In this document: positions 42,183 to 54,300 of the stretch, piece by piece
Position numbering within the stretch: position 1 is the stretch's first letter
How the letters are laid out: each line of letters starts with the position of its first letter
Source of the DNA: Tritrichomonas musculus
Lineage: Eukaryota; Parabasalia; Tritrichomonadida; Tritrichomonadidae
Assembly: GCA_039105265.1 (NCBI GenBank)
Contig: JAPFFF010000004.1
Coordinates: 4,898,001 to 4,962,000 of the forward strand
Length of the DNA: 64,000 bases
Reading direction: 5' to 3'
The notes under the pieces: generated by a model
Database searches by the model: none
What the model was told of the DNA's origin: nothing
Seen by the model: the letters and a program-made list of their open reading frames with translations, nothing else
Translations under genes and position numbers: made by a program

Positions 42183-42666
42183 ATGTAATGTCATGAAATG
42201 GATGATTTCAATGTAATAAAAGACTTAGTGGAATTTCATAAAAAGGGATGGAAAATGTAATGAATAAAAAGTTAGAATGTAATTAAAATTCAGGGGAAAT
42301 TTTATGAAATATTCATCTGTATTCCATAAATTATGATTCGAAATGAGATAAAATATAATAAAAATTTGATTAAAATCTTTTGATGAAATGAGATTAAAAA
42401 AATTTTATAAAACTTTATGAAATATCTTCAAAATTTCATAAGATGATGATTGTAATATGATAAAAAGAGTAAATGAACTTGAGTAGACATCGATTGCAAT
42501 CTTTTTAAAAAAATAATTTATATAGGTCAATAAATTAACCTTATAAAAACCAATTATCGATTCATCATTTCATGGCCTGTTATTCTCCCATTCCAAAGAT
42601 CGATAATTGACTTAACTTCTTGATATCGATAAATATATATGTTCTGATTCTCGAGGTCGATTTCAT

Positions 42667-45404
42667 ATACAGAAAAGGATTCAAATGTGAAAATGGATTT
42701 AAATGTGATCGGAAAATTTTTAAAATTTTTTAAAATTTTTTATTTATTTTTTATTTTTCTTTAGATACAAAGACTTTGGTAATAAATGAAATATATCAAT
42801 ATGTTAAGCACTTAATAGTTGATATAAACAAATATAGCATTCGAACAAAATATTGAAATTTTAGCATTTTTTCTATTGCTGAAAATGAAAAAATAAAATC
42901 GAAATATCAGATTATTTGGATTATTGTTTCCATATTGAATCGTATATATCGCTTCTATATATATTATTGCATAATAAACAAAAGTAAAATTATAACTCTT
43001 TATGCTAACATTTTTGAGAAAAATCGAAATTTTGATTTTTGATGTACGTTTAAAATTATGGATTTTTTTTAAAGCCTATAATCTATTTTTTAATTAGTTC
43101 AGATGAATTCTACAATGATTATCTTAATTAACACAGTATACCAAATATTTATAACTTGGTGAATAGGAAAACTATATTATGAAAACTTAGATAAAACCTT
43201 TTTAAAAAAGAACTTGAAATAAAATGCTAAATCTTATATAATATCACATCCTTAGCCATCTTTTTACTGTTGAAATCATCCATCATCTTTTAATAACTTG
43301 TATTATTATAAAAATATCATTCATATACCAAGATATCAATGAGATCATGATTTAGATAAAAATAAACGTCCAATTTTTATAAACGGATATTTTGGGATAA
43401 AACTTTTATTATATTAGTTTTTTTGATCATTTTAGATATATATCATTTCATATAATATCATAGATCAATAATTGGCAAAAATAATGACTAGCTTTTATTT
43501 TGATTTTAATTTTTTACCAAAATATCATATTTTTGAAATGTTCAAAAATATTTCCCATTTATATGTTGAAACTCTTTTATATTCATTGACATATTATTAT
43601 CAAGCATTGAGCATAAAACTGAGTTATTTCTGTAAACCATTTCCTTTTCAACATATATACTGATGGTTTGAAAAAAAGTTTCCCAATAATTTTTGGTGGG
43701 AGGATGGGAATCGAACCTGCGACCTTTGGTATAAGTTTTATTACTAAAAATACTTTACCCAAAACGATCAAAAATCTATCAAAAAAAATGTAAACATTAT
43801 AAAAAGTTAAACTTTTATTCACTTTTTCTGAAATAAAAAATACTTTACCCAATTATTGGACTAGCTATAAGAAAAGCTATGAGATTAAAGTTGATAATAC
43901 GATAATGAATAGCAATGTGCGTATATCAAGTATATGCATTTGTTTGTTTCATATGCATTTGCGTGTGTAAGAATTCTAATATTATTATTAATAATTGAAA
44001 TGTTGTAAGTTTAAAGCTGAATTCATTAAACCAATGACCATAATTCGTAATAATATAATGCTTTTTATCTGATTTGGAGAAAAATTTCTTGATATGCAGT
44101 TATATAAAAATGTAGGAAACAATAGAAATAGCTGTATGAGAACGAGAAATACTTCTATACCATTATCCAACGTTGAATAATGCGATTAAACCACTTGATG
44201 AACGCGAAATCTTAGAAGTCGGTTGTAATTTTAGAAAATGGTTTTTCAATTTTTAACGAATCTTAAGAAAATTTTTATTTTTTAAAAGCATTGATATTGG
44301 AATAAGAATAAAATAAAAAAGAAATACAATAGTTAAAATATTTTATTATATTAATTAATAATATAAATATGAATTGAAATTGATATATATTGGTTTATTT
44401 ATTAAAAAAAATATATTTCATAACCTCAAAATTTTTCTTTGAATTTTTCAATGCAATGAGTAAAAATTGAAAAGATTATTTATGACCTAAATTTCAAATT
44501 ATTTTATTATTTGTAAAATATATTACATTATCTCTTATTTATTTATGTATAATATTTTTATATTTTTATAATTATTATATATGTAGAAAAATTTTCTAAA
44601 TTTTATAAAAAAAATTCGGATTTAAAAAAAACGTTTTTTTTGGGTAACTTTTTTCTGGACAATCAGTATATTCATTCATTTTCACAAATTTCAAAATTTT
44701 TCAAAAATGATCGTAAAAGTTCATATATTATTTGGATTATTAAGCTTAAATCATATTTCTCTATTTTCATATTCAAGACTAATATTTTTATTACTTTAAT
44801 TTTAAGAAGGCATGCTCATATTGACTATTAAAACGAAATGTTTTTTTGAGAATTGTCTTTATTATTTTTCACATCAAAGCTTTGCTTTTAATTGAGCTAG
44901 ATATAATCTAAATGTTTCTTCAATAATTATTTTGCTTATATTACTTATATATATGAGGATATCATCAATAAAGAAATTTGAACAGATATAATAGCTAGAC
45001 AAATTTTTTTATTAATTTTAAACGTACATTAAAAATCAAAATTTCGATTTTTCTCAAAAATGTTAGCATAAAGAGTTATAATTTTACTTTTGTTTATTAT
45101 GCAATAATATATATAGAAGCGATATATACGATTCAATATGGAAACAATAATCCAAATAATCTGATATTTCGATTTTATTTTTTCATTTTCAGCAATAGAA
45201 AAAATGCTAAAATTTCAATATTTTGTTCGAATGCTATATTTGTTTATATCAACTATTAAGTGCTTAACATATTGATATATTTCATTTATTACCAAAGTCT
45301 TTGTATCTAAAGAAAAATAAAAAATAAATAAAAAATTTTAAAAAATTTTAAAAATTTTCCGATCACATTTAAATCCATTTTCACATTTGAATCCTTTTCT
45401 GTAT
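42667..45404. mobile_element. 2.7-kb element with 392-bp inverted termini, no transposase
   Basis: The arms 42667-43058 and 45013-45404 are near-identical reverse complements, starting atacagaaaaggattcaaat. The inside (about 1.95 kb) has no credible gene. A tRNA-like B-box stretch lies at about 43690-43725. The high arm identity points to recent insertion or recent conversion. It is probably a foldback-type or other non-autonomous DNA element. Confidence 0.75.
43690..43760 (-). other. tRNA-like relic with B-box (Pol III internal promoter)
   Basis: On the minus strand ggtcgcaggttcgattccc matches the variable-loop and T-arm region of a tRNA, including the B box ggttcgattcc. It is followed by catcctcccacca. 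A weak A-box-like tgggtaaagta lies about 45 bases upstream, the right tRNA spacing. The acceptor and anticodon stems do not pair, so this is not a working tRNA. A tRNA-derived SINE end or pseudogene is more likely. Confidence 0.35.
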
Positions 45405-45580
45405 TTATCAAAAAGTTTAATTGAAAATCCTGATATCAAAAGCTGAGAAAAAAAATTTTCGATCTCTGAAATCGATCTCGAGAATCTGTGCATATTTATT
45501 GTATCGATAACAAAAAGTCAATCAATTATCGATCTCGAGAATCGGAGAATAACAAGTCTACTCATATTTTTCATATCGTA
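45405..45580 (-). repeat. Inverted fragment of the kinase-unit tail
   Basis: The complement of this stretch resembles the unit tail with its XhoI/ClaI-like palindromes and aaactttttgataaat. It therefore lies in opposite orientation to the tail left of the 2.7-kb element. Confidence 0.55.
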
Positions 45581-46869
45581 AAAATAATTTGAGAGGATGT
45601 ACAATTTTTTAAAAATGATCGTTTTGGTGAAATATCATCATTTTTTACCTAAACTTTTTCCGAAAAGGATACCATTGAATTTTATATTATATGAGTTTAT
45701 TGAATATTCAAAAGTTTACAAAAAAAAAAAAAAATTAAAACTTCACATAATAAAAACTTTCTTTTCATTCAAATCCTTTATTAATAATCGATATTATAGC
45801 AAACACAAGATCTTACTTAAATCTTTTTTGTTAAAGATTTCAATTCAAAATGCTAAAAAAAAAAGGTCAATATTGACCTTAACCTCCGAGGTCAATAAGT
45901 ATTGGGGGAGATAAGTAGACCTTCGGCGTTTTTTGAATAGTTTATTTGAAAAAAAGTAAAACGGTACACTGAAGACAAAAAACGGAATTATCCGCACTGC
46001 AAAACTTTTTGTTTGATTAAATGGTTATCATAATATTCAATCTTATTAAACTTTTTGTTAAAATTTAAATATAACTAAATTTTTTTTTGAAAAAAAAAAA
46101 AAAAACTATTGTAATAGAATTAGTTGTATTCATTTTTAATTGAATAAGTTTTAATGTTCGATTATCACATTAGCTTTTTTTTTTTTTAGATAAAAAATAT
46201 ATTTTGTTAAGTCTTCGAGAAACGGCTCTTAATTAGCGGTATTATTTATTTTAAGATGAATTTTTGTATTTTTGAAATAGATTCAACAGAAGAAGTAAAA
46301 AATACATGAAAGTTGAAGAATCTCGATTATCACATTAGCTTTTTTTTTTTTTTTTTTTTTTCTTTTAAACCGTTCTGTGTAAACTACGGTTTGACAACGG
46401 AACACCATAAAAACGGCACACGGTCGAAAGGTCTAGGAGATAAGTATTCGCCAAAAAAAAATTCCAAAATAATATTATTTTTGAGATTACCATAAATTTT
46501 CTTTTAACAATTCGAAAAGATGATTAATAATCTACTTTCAGATTTCAAACGCTTTTATAATGATGCTAAAATTTTATTTTATGAATTATGAAACGCTATT
46601 GATCGTTTTTAACTTTCAATTATTATGTGATTTGTCTTTTTATCGGTGCTCTAAATTAAATTTAAAATATCTCAAATTTGAAAAGAAAAAAAACAAAAAT
46701 AATTCAAAAATAATGTTTTAGAAATATACTTTTATAATAATATATTAATTATTTTATTTTTTATTGAATAAAAGAAAAAATATTATTTTTTTAAATTTCA
46801 TTTCATTTTACAGTAGAAAAATTTTCTATACATTTTAACTCATTCAATTATTTTACATACATTTTTAGT
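45581..46869. other. AT-rich region upstream of the pseudokinase gene
   Basis: No convincing gene; the 45597-45914 frame is Lys/Ile/Phe-rich and looks like chance. It contains the 18-bp palindrome aaggtcaatattgacctt near 45863 and two copies of cgattatcacattagctttt (near 46157 and 46322). Confidence 0.5.
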
Positions 46870-46875
46870 TCACTT
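46870..46875 (+). promoter_or_regulatory. Initiator-like TCACTT before the pseudokinase gene
   Basis: TCACTT fits the trichomonad initiator consensus (TCAYTW) and lies about 10 bases upstream of the ATG, where trichomonad transcription normally starts. Confidence 0.6.
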
Positions 46876-46882
46876 TTTTTAA

Positions 46883-47767
46883 ATGAGTCAAATCGAGAAA
46901 TACGTAATATCTCTAGACAAGTATCAAGAGGTCAAAAGAATAGCCGAAGGTGCATATGGAACCATCTTACTTGTAGAAGACAAAGAAACACATAAGAAAT
47001 ATGCAGCTAAAATTATCAAATATAATGATGAAGCAACACGGAACAGATGCTTAGAGTCAATAGAATTCATGGGACAACACCACCAACCATTCCTTGTTAA
47101 TTTCATAGGCTATTCACCTGTTGATTTTGAAGGAAATGAAAATTTGACAATTATATTAGATTATGCTAGTAATGGTGATCTTTCTGATTTGATCAAGACC
47201 GGAAAACTAGATAATACACAACGTCAAATTATTCTTGTTGGTATTTGCCGTGCAATGATGTATCTTCATCAAAATAGTTATATGCATAGAGATATCAAAC
47301 CAAATAATGTTGTTATTGATGAAAACTTCCACCCACTTTTAACTGGATTTTCACTTATGACCAAATATGAACAAGGCAAGAAATATGAATGCAATTGCGG
47401 AACACCTCTTTACATGGCACCAGAAATCATCTCAGAAGAAGAATACGGCTTAAAAGCTGATGTTTATTCATATGCAATATTGATGTATCAAGTTATCACT
47501 GAAACTAACCCCGCTGAGATATATGGTAATAAAATCACAAATTATCATCAACTCTTAAAATTAGTTCAACAAGGTCAACGTCCAGAATTTAAGAGTCCTG
47601 TCAAGAAGTCAATTCAAACAGTGATTGAACAATGCTGGTCTGCCAAGCCTTCTGATAGACTTACTTTTGACCAACTTTTCCAAAAGCTTGCATACGATCC
47701 TGAATGCTATCTCGATGATGTTGATGCAAATAAAGTGAAATCATATGCTGATTCCATTAAACAGTAA
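46883..47767 (+). CDS. Protein kinase-like protein, probable pseudokinase
   Basis: The 294-residue protein is almost entirely a kinase domain. It has glycine loop EGAYGTILLV, beta-3 lysine in YAAKII (about 39), catalytic loop HRDIKPNN (Asp about 136), APE (LYMAPEII) and DVYSYAILMYQ. The DFG motif is replaced: the segment reads LLTGFSLM, so the Mg2+-binding Asp is Gly. With HRD intact but DFG lost, catalysis is probably weak or absent and a scaffold or regulatory role is likely. The start ATG is preceded by an initiator motif, and the stop overlaps a TAAA, the trichomonad poly(A) signal. It lies head-to-tail with the ankyrin gene 360 bases downstream. Confidence 0.9.
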   Translation: MSQIEKYVISLDKYQEVKRIAEGAYGTILLVEDKETHKKYAAKIIKYNDEATRNRCLESIEFMGQHHQPFLVNFIGYSPVDFEGNENLTIILDYASNGDLSDLIKTGKLDNTQRQIILVGICRAMMYLHQNSYMHRDIKPNNVVIDENFHPLLTGFSLMTKYEQGKKYECNCGTPLYMAPEIISEEEYGLKADVYSYAILMYQVITETNPAEIYGNKITNYHQLLKLVQQGQRPEFKSPVKKSIQTVIEQCWSAKPSDRLTFDQLFQKLAYDPECYLDDVDANKVKSYADSIKQ

Positions 47768-48130
47768 AGATGATTTGAATTTAAAATCATTAATAAAATA
47801 ATAATATAAAAAAAATTCTTTTCTTTTTAATACAATACTATTATTTTTTTGAGTGGAAGCCAAGTTCTTCAAAATAATGGAGTGACTTTATCTATTTTTT
47901 TGATATCAATCTATACATTTTTATAATAAAAATGTTTTTAGTTTTATAAATAGATATACCAATAATTATCTTTAAAAATGCAAAAGAATATCATAACTAT
48001 GAGTTATTTATGAAGTTAATTATTTTTTTTATTTTAAATAAATCAAACTTTTTGAATTTTTTTAATTGTTAACGAATATTTATTTTCATTGAAATTTTCA
48101 GAAGGATCTGGATTTATTTCTGAAGAAGAG
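47768..48130. other. Intergenic AT-rich spacer
   Basis: No gene. A tcattgaaattttcag string near 48086 could be the initiator for the ankyrin gene. It lacks the trichomonad branch/acceptor consensus (ACTAACACACAG), so I do not read it as an intron end. Confidence 0.5.
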
Positions 48131-50107
48131 ATGGAAGAACAAACAATTTACTTACAAGAAATCCTTCTTAATCTTTCAGAAGAAAACTTCGAAAGTACGC
48201 TTGAATTCTTAAAAAATTCAATATACATTAAAATCAAATCCAATCTTTTTCTTCTTGTTCATAATTTTTTTATTGCAGCAACTTGTCGTCCAAAAAACAT
48301 GATGATTCTATCTCATCTTTTATTTGAATTATATTCGTCTTCTATAAACAAAGAAAACGCATTAAAATTTTTGCCACAAGCTATTCATGATGAAACCAAA
48401 TATAATCTCTACCCACCATTTTATTTTTACTATTGTTTGATGAAATCAGGATTCCCAGTTGATTTAATCATTAGTTCTCTTGTTGATCAATTTGAAAGCT
48501 CGCTGCGAAAAAGTCTTATTAATCAAAATCTAAAATTTTTTAAAGATGACCAAATATTTTATGGTTATGCGCTTTTTGCACCAGAGCTTATTGAGGCCAA
48601 CAAATTTGAATGGTTTAATTACATAATGCAATATTATAATGATAATCAATACAACATTGAAGATCAATCAAAAACTCATGAAAAGAATTCAAAGAACAAG
48701 AACAGTTTCAACAACGACATTAAATTATCCAAAAATGTCAAATTATTTATCAAAAAGTTTCCCAAACTTTGTGAGAAGAATTTTAAAAAATACAAAGAAT
48801 TGAGAGACATTGGATGGAATCCAGATGAACGCTATGTTGCTATTCAAAAAGATGATGATAAAGAACTTGATCGAATTTTACAAGAAGAAGGTGGAGAAAG
48901 CATTGAAAAAATTGTGAACAAACCGATCAACTGGAGTGTTTTTGAACGTTGCCAATTTTTACAAAATAAACCTTTGCCAATCCACGTAGCTGCCTTTTTT
49001 AACTCTACCAAATGTCTTGCTTACTTAATATCGCACGGAGCTGATTTGAAAGCGACTGATTCCTGTGGTCGGACTGTTACTCAATTTTCAATAGCTGGTG
49101 GCTGGAACGATATGAGAATATTCGACCGAAATAAATGCTCTTTCGAAGGTGTCCTTCACATTGCAGCAAAATTCCATCAATATCATATTTTTGAAGCAAT
49201 TAAAGGATCTCTCCAAAATAACAATAAAACTACAAATAATCGTCAGAAAAATACAAATTCGAGTCAAACAACAGGCGATACTTCTGACATTGAAAGCGAT
49301 TCCACTCAGCCTTCAAAAAGAGGCAAAAAAACCGAAATTCAAACAAGATCAGGAAGCAATCCTAAATTGACAAATAAACCAAAACCTGAAAGTAAACCAA
49401 AAGCGTCATCTAAAGCAAAACCTTCTACATTAGTTGCTGGTATTTCCAATTCAATTTCAATAAACGGTCCCCAAGAATTTTTGACTAATAATATTAAAGG
49501 ATTAGGCACAATTTTACATCAAGCTGCGCTTTCTAACTGCGTTAAAATTTTGACGATGTTTTTGAATAAGTCTGATCAAAATGTGGCGGACGATAACGAT
49601 TCTGAATGCGAATTCAATTTGAATGAATTTGTGAATTTACAAGCTAATCAAGAAAAAGTATCAAAAAATAAACAGTGCTACTCTTCTTATTTGAAGAATG
49701 ATACGCCATTAATTGTTGCTATTAAATCTTATAATATTGAGGCTTTGAACTTCCTTATTTCGCTTCCTTCAATTGATATTAATGAGAAAAATGCAATTTT
49801 ACTCAAATCGCCTTTGCATGTTGCCGCAAAAAGAGGCTATGAAAATATCCTTAAAGTTCTTTTGGACCATCCTAATATTGACTTCAATCCAACTGATATC
49901 ATTGGAAGAACACCTGTTTTTGAGGCAACTTATTACTTGCAGTACAAAATTTTGAAGATTTTGTCTGATTTTGATGAAGTTGATTTTAATGTTAAGGATA
50001 AATATGGGAAAAAACCATATGAAATTGAATTGGTAATGCCAGTTAATGCAATAAGCGATATTAATTATGGCAATATGATTAGACTTCTTCGGAAATTTTC
50101 TCGCTAA
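48131..50107 (+). CDS. Ankyrin-repeat protein with helical N-terminal domain (DUF3447-like family)
   Basis: The protein has about 658 residues from the first ATG; the frame is open 14 codons upstream but has only a TTG there. Residues 1-270 are helical, in the style of the trichomonad DUF3447/ankyrin family. Ankyrin repeats follow: LPIHVAAFFNSTKCLAYLIS, then GVLHIAAKFHQYHIFEAI. Next comes a low-complexity basic linker (about 360-430, rich in Asn, Thr, Ser, Lys, Pro). After it come further repeats (ILHQAALSNCVKILTMFL, TPLIVAIKSYNIEALNFLI, SPLHVAAKRGYENILKVLL, TPVFEATYYLQYKILKIL). It is likely a protein-interaction scaffold. The split of the ankyrin stack by a long disordered linker is notable. 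It looks intact. Confidence 0.85.
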   Translation: MEEQTIYLQEILLNLSEENFESTLEFLKNSIYIKIKSNLFLLVHNFFIAATCRPKNMMILSHLLFELYSSSINKENALKFLPQAIHDETKYNLYPPFYFYYCLMKSGFPVDLIISSLVDQFESSLRKSLINQNLKFFKDDQIFYGYALFAPELIEANKFEWFNYIMQYYNDNQYNIEDQSKTHEKNSKNKNSFNNDIKLSKNVKLFIKKFPKLCEKNFKKYKELRDIGWNPDERYVAIQKDDDKELDRILQEEGGESIEKIVNKPINWSVFERCQFLQNKPLPIHVAAFFNSTKCLAYLISHGADLKATDSCGRTVTQFSIAGGWNDMRIFDRNKCSFEGVLHIAAKFHQYHIFEAIKGSLQNNNKTTNNRQKNTNSSQTTGDTSDIESDSTQPSKRGKKTEIQTRSGSNPKLTNKPKPESKPKASSKAKPSTLVAGISNSISINGPQEFLTNNIKGLGTILHQAALSNCVKILTMFLNKSDQNVADDNDSECEFNLNEFVNLQANQEKVSKNKQCYSSYLKNDTPLIVAIKSYNIEALNFLISLPSIDINEKNAILLKSPLHVAAKRGYENILKVLLDHPNIDFNPTDIIGRTPVFEATYYLQYKILKILSDFDEVDFNVKDKYGKKPYEIELVMPVNAISDINYGNMIRLLRKFSR

Positions 50108-50738
50108 TATATTATTGTATGTTTTAAATATATATAATGATTAAAAATTATTATTTGAATCTTAATTTTTTTTTTCAACAGAATTAAATATATTCGGAAT
50201 TTAAAAGCAGTAAAAGAATTAAGGCTATGATGCAATGATTAGTTAGAGGTATTCATGTTAAGTGACTTAACGTCTTTTTGAATTTTTCTAATCTCATTAT
50301 TTCCATCAATATTAAGTTATATGCATTCAAATCAATAATTTTTAATTGGTTGCTCGATATAATCATTTTAAGAATGTCTTACACTGTTTATTTTATAAAA
50401 ATTTTAATCTGATATATCTTTAATATTTCATTCAATCTTTATGATTTTTGAAAATTCCAAATATATTTATATTAATACACATAAGATTAATTAAATTATT
50501 AGATTTTTCAAATTAAATTAGATTTATAAACAGAAATAAAAATATGTATTTCAAGAAATAAGAAAGTATTCAAGTATATTTATCACTAAACATATTTAAT
50601 TTATTTTAAATATTATTATATTTTATTTTTTATTGTTAAATTAAATTATTAATCAAGATATTTTAATTGATTAATTTAAAATATATTAATTCAATATTTA
50701 TTTTATTTCATTCAATATATAAACTAATCATGTATTCA
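50108..50738. other. AT-rich intergenic DNA
   Basis: No coding signal recognised between the ankyrin gene and the left end of the polymerase element. Confidence 0.5.
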
Positions 50739-51394
50739 AGGGTGTAGTATGAACACTAATATCTGGATAAATAAGTAGTATATAACTATTATATTATATA
50801 ATCAATGATTGTGATTTTTTTAAACATAAAATATTATGTTATTAAATAAAAAACAATTTTTTATTATTGTATATTTATAAAACATTAATTGAATTAATAA
50901 TTGCTTTTTTGAATAAATAAAAAAGGAATTATTTGAAAAAAAAAATTGAATTATTCATTTTTCAAATGAGAATATCTCATTAAAAATTAAATATAGAATT
51001 GTTTAAATATCCATATATCCAGATGTTATTTCAATAAAATAAAAATAGATTGTAAAAGAATCAAAATTATAATTTTCTGGAAAATGAAGATAATATAAGC
51101 AAGATGTGATCATGCAATATTTTATTTATTTATATGAAAAAATATTATAAAATCAAATTTTTAATATAAGTATTCATATAAAAGTTATCTATTATAAATA
51201 CATGTTTTTTTAAAGCGCTTTGAAATTTTGTTACAAATGAATTAAAATTGATTAATAAAAAACTTTTTTTAAAATAGAATAAAAAAAAAAATCTCTCTGT
51301 CAGATTAAACTTCTTTGTGAGTAAAAAGAATAATGCTGCTTTATAATTTCATTCATCAAAAATTGAATGACTACATAGATCTACAAATAGTCCG

Positions 51395-54300
51395 TTAATT
51401 GTGAACTTCCATTCCAACTAATCCATTAATCAACTTCATCTCTTCATCATTATCAAGATATGTTAAAGGTTCATCATCATCATCATCATCATATTCTTTA
51501 CTATTTTTACCTGAAAGATCCAACTCAACACCTAAAGATTTGATTACATCTGCTGCCGTTCTCTTGATAACTGAATCCCAATTACCTTGATAGAATTCAT
51601 ATCTTCCATTCTCATTTTCAGAATCAGGAAGCATTAGGCCATGATATGAATTGCAATCAACAGAAGCAAAATAATCTATATCAAACTCATCACATTCAAA
51701 ACATTTGACATATGCATTCTTATATAAACCTGGAATATTATGATTTGCATAAATATGAAGACTACCACTTCCAGTCTCAATAATGATATCATCTTCAGAG
51801 AGTTTACTAATTATTGATTGCTTGATTTCAAATCTTTTCTTTTGAGGCAACTTCTTATTAATATCAATGTCAATCACTGCAAACCCAGGAGTTTCATTTA
51901 CACTCAAAACCATTCCAGTCTGATTTCTACATTTAATGTCACCAATATGTTTACCATCATAGGATCCATGTTTGGATTTATTGAATGTAATCTTGAAGTT
52001 CTCATCAAATCTAGTTCTCAATGGTAGATCCCAATGACCTTCATCAAAATCATTTATATAAGTTGGGATATCATTTGAATCTCCATTTGCAGAGACCTCA
52101 CTTTCATTTTCAGAAATATTCTTTCCAAGTTCAAGTAATTCAGCATCTAAATCTTTATTATTCAATATATTTTTGAATTCATTTTCACATTCTTTAGCAT
52201 ACTCTTCACATGATTTGATAATAACATCATTAGCAGTCAAACCTTTAATGAATGGAATGCAAGTTTGATCTTCCAATACTATCATTTTGTTATGAAATCC
52301 AGCCAACGCATTCTTCTTAATAGTTACCTTAGACATTTGTATTGAAATCTTTCCATCGGAATTATGTTTACGATTCATTTGGAGATTAATATTCTTACCC
52401 TTAAAGACTTTGTTATCATTGATTACACTAAGATAACTTGATGGATGGATTTTACAATTTTGCTTCAATGATACACCTTTGACTTTCAATGATTTAGTTT
52501 CCATGGAACCATTTTCTTTATTATTCCAAATTGTATAACATTTAGGACACAATGCAACTTGATTGTCACCATAATTTTCAACAGCAGCACCCAATATTTT
52601 CTTTTCATCAGCAACAGTTCCAATAGATGGATTTGGCATGAATTGATAAACATATTTATCATAGAATTCTTTATCTTTAACGATTGCATCGAAGACTTGC
52701 TCACCATGTCTATTCATATCTCCAGCAATTGCAAAGTAAACACTATCTGTATCACATGATGTGAAATGCATTCTTTCAACATCTAAACATTTGAAAAGGA
52801 AATCATAAATGAAAACCAAATACCAATACTTTGCATTATCAAGAGTGAAGAATGACTCTTGAACACATGTCTTGCATCGGAAATTCTTGGGTTTACGTTG
52901 AATTATATATGAATCATTTGCAATTGGATATCCGTTTACATAAGTCTCACTTGCAATGTCAATGAAGGCTCTATCACGATCTACAATCTTGACTTTATCA
53001 TAATGTTCTGTATTGAGACCATCATATCCATAAGATCCATTCATACTAATTTTATAGAACTTCTCATTTCCAGGTTTCTCTCCACTTAATATCTTCTGAC
53101 GCTCTCCCATAAACTCATTAACGAATGCATTGAAACCTCTATGGCAATCATATATTGTAACATTCTGGATATCAACAATTTCCAAACCATGGTCAATCAG
53201 AAACCATAAATAATAGCAACCAAATGTCTTGAATTCACCTCTTGTATCAAGAGTCATCGTTAGCTTGGTATCAGATTTGTCAACAGTATGGATCTTATTG
53301 TCTTTACCATATTTGTACATGTATGAACCGATTATATCTTTATCATTTTTGATCTCAAAATTGCGAAATACAGGTGGGAAATTAATGAAATCATTAATCA
53401 AATCTTTAGGACATTCTAACTTAACAGTTGCATGAAAGATGAATTTGGGATTCTTATCAAACCTATGTTTGGAATTGATTATACTCATACAAGTATGATA
53501 TACATTTGGTTTCTGCTTACCATTCTCATCATAGCAATCATATGAATTTAACATTGAACCTGGCATGTACATGATACCTCCATGATATTTGTTGAATGAA
53601 TGCCAGTTACCAGAACATGCTGAAGGATACAATGAATTGAAATCAACTCCAACTACATGTGAAACAACATTATCAGTATATCTGACAACAACTTTATTAG
53701 CTTCTTCATCAAAATATAAACGTGTAATGCAAGTCTCACCTCTAAGATTGACTCGATGCATAACATTTGAAAGACCTCCAGTTATACCAGCACGTAAACG
53801 ATGATATTCAGCTTCATTGGTAATAGTCATTGGCAAATGATTCACTTTACAGAACTTCTTGAGCTGGATTCTTAAACGAGTAACCTTATCATCATCATCT
53901 GCACGAAGGCTATTACATACTTCACAAGCAAGTTTGCAATTGGATAATTCATGACCTATTTCATTATTGATTCGATCTAATGTTGGCTTATTAGTCCATG
54001 AGAAGTGTTCACCACAAAGATGACATTTACCTAATTCTGGATCTTCATATATCTTCATGAATGCATCGAAATCAGCTTCAGAAACACATTTAGAAAGGTC
54101 TCTTATTCCCTTTGGGAAATTTGCTTTGCAAAAAGGTTTGGGCTGCTTACTTTTCTCTTGTTTAGAATTGAATTTCTCATCTTGGTTATAATATGAATTG
54201 ACCTTATATGTCCACCATTCTTTGGTTGGCTTGAATGTATTCTTTGAATTCAAAACACCATAATCATAGTCAATATCAAAGTTCTTATAAGCCATTGCAT

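Larger units (their letters stand above)
38305..42666. repeat. Tandem unit 3, interrupted and shortened
   Basis: It begins like units 1 and 2. Its 22-bp array is split by about 1.4 kb of unrelated AT-rich DNA. The tail stops at the border of the 2.7-kb inverted-repeat element. It is more diverged than copies 1 and 2 are from each other. Confidence 0.85.

Noticed and set aside
43690-43760. Functional tRNA gene on the minus strand
   Set aside because: Only the T-arm/B-box region fits. Acceptor and anticodon stems do not pair.
45597-45914. 105-residue Lys-rich frame as a gene
   Set aside because: Composition reflects AT-rich DNA, with a run of lysines from an A tract. It lies on inverted unit-tail DNA and has no initiator motif.
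48065-48130. Intron ending in ttttcag before the ankyrin gene
   Set aside because: The trichomonad branch/acceptor consensus is absent and the downstream frame has its own ATG.
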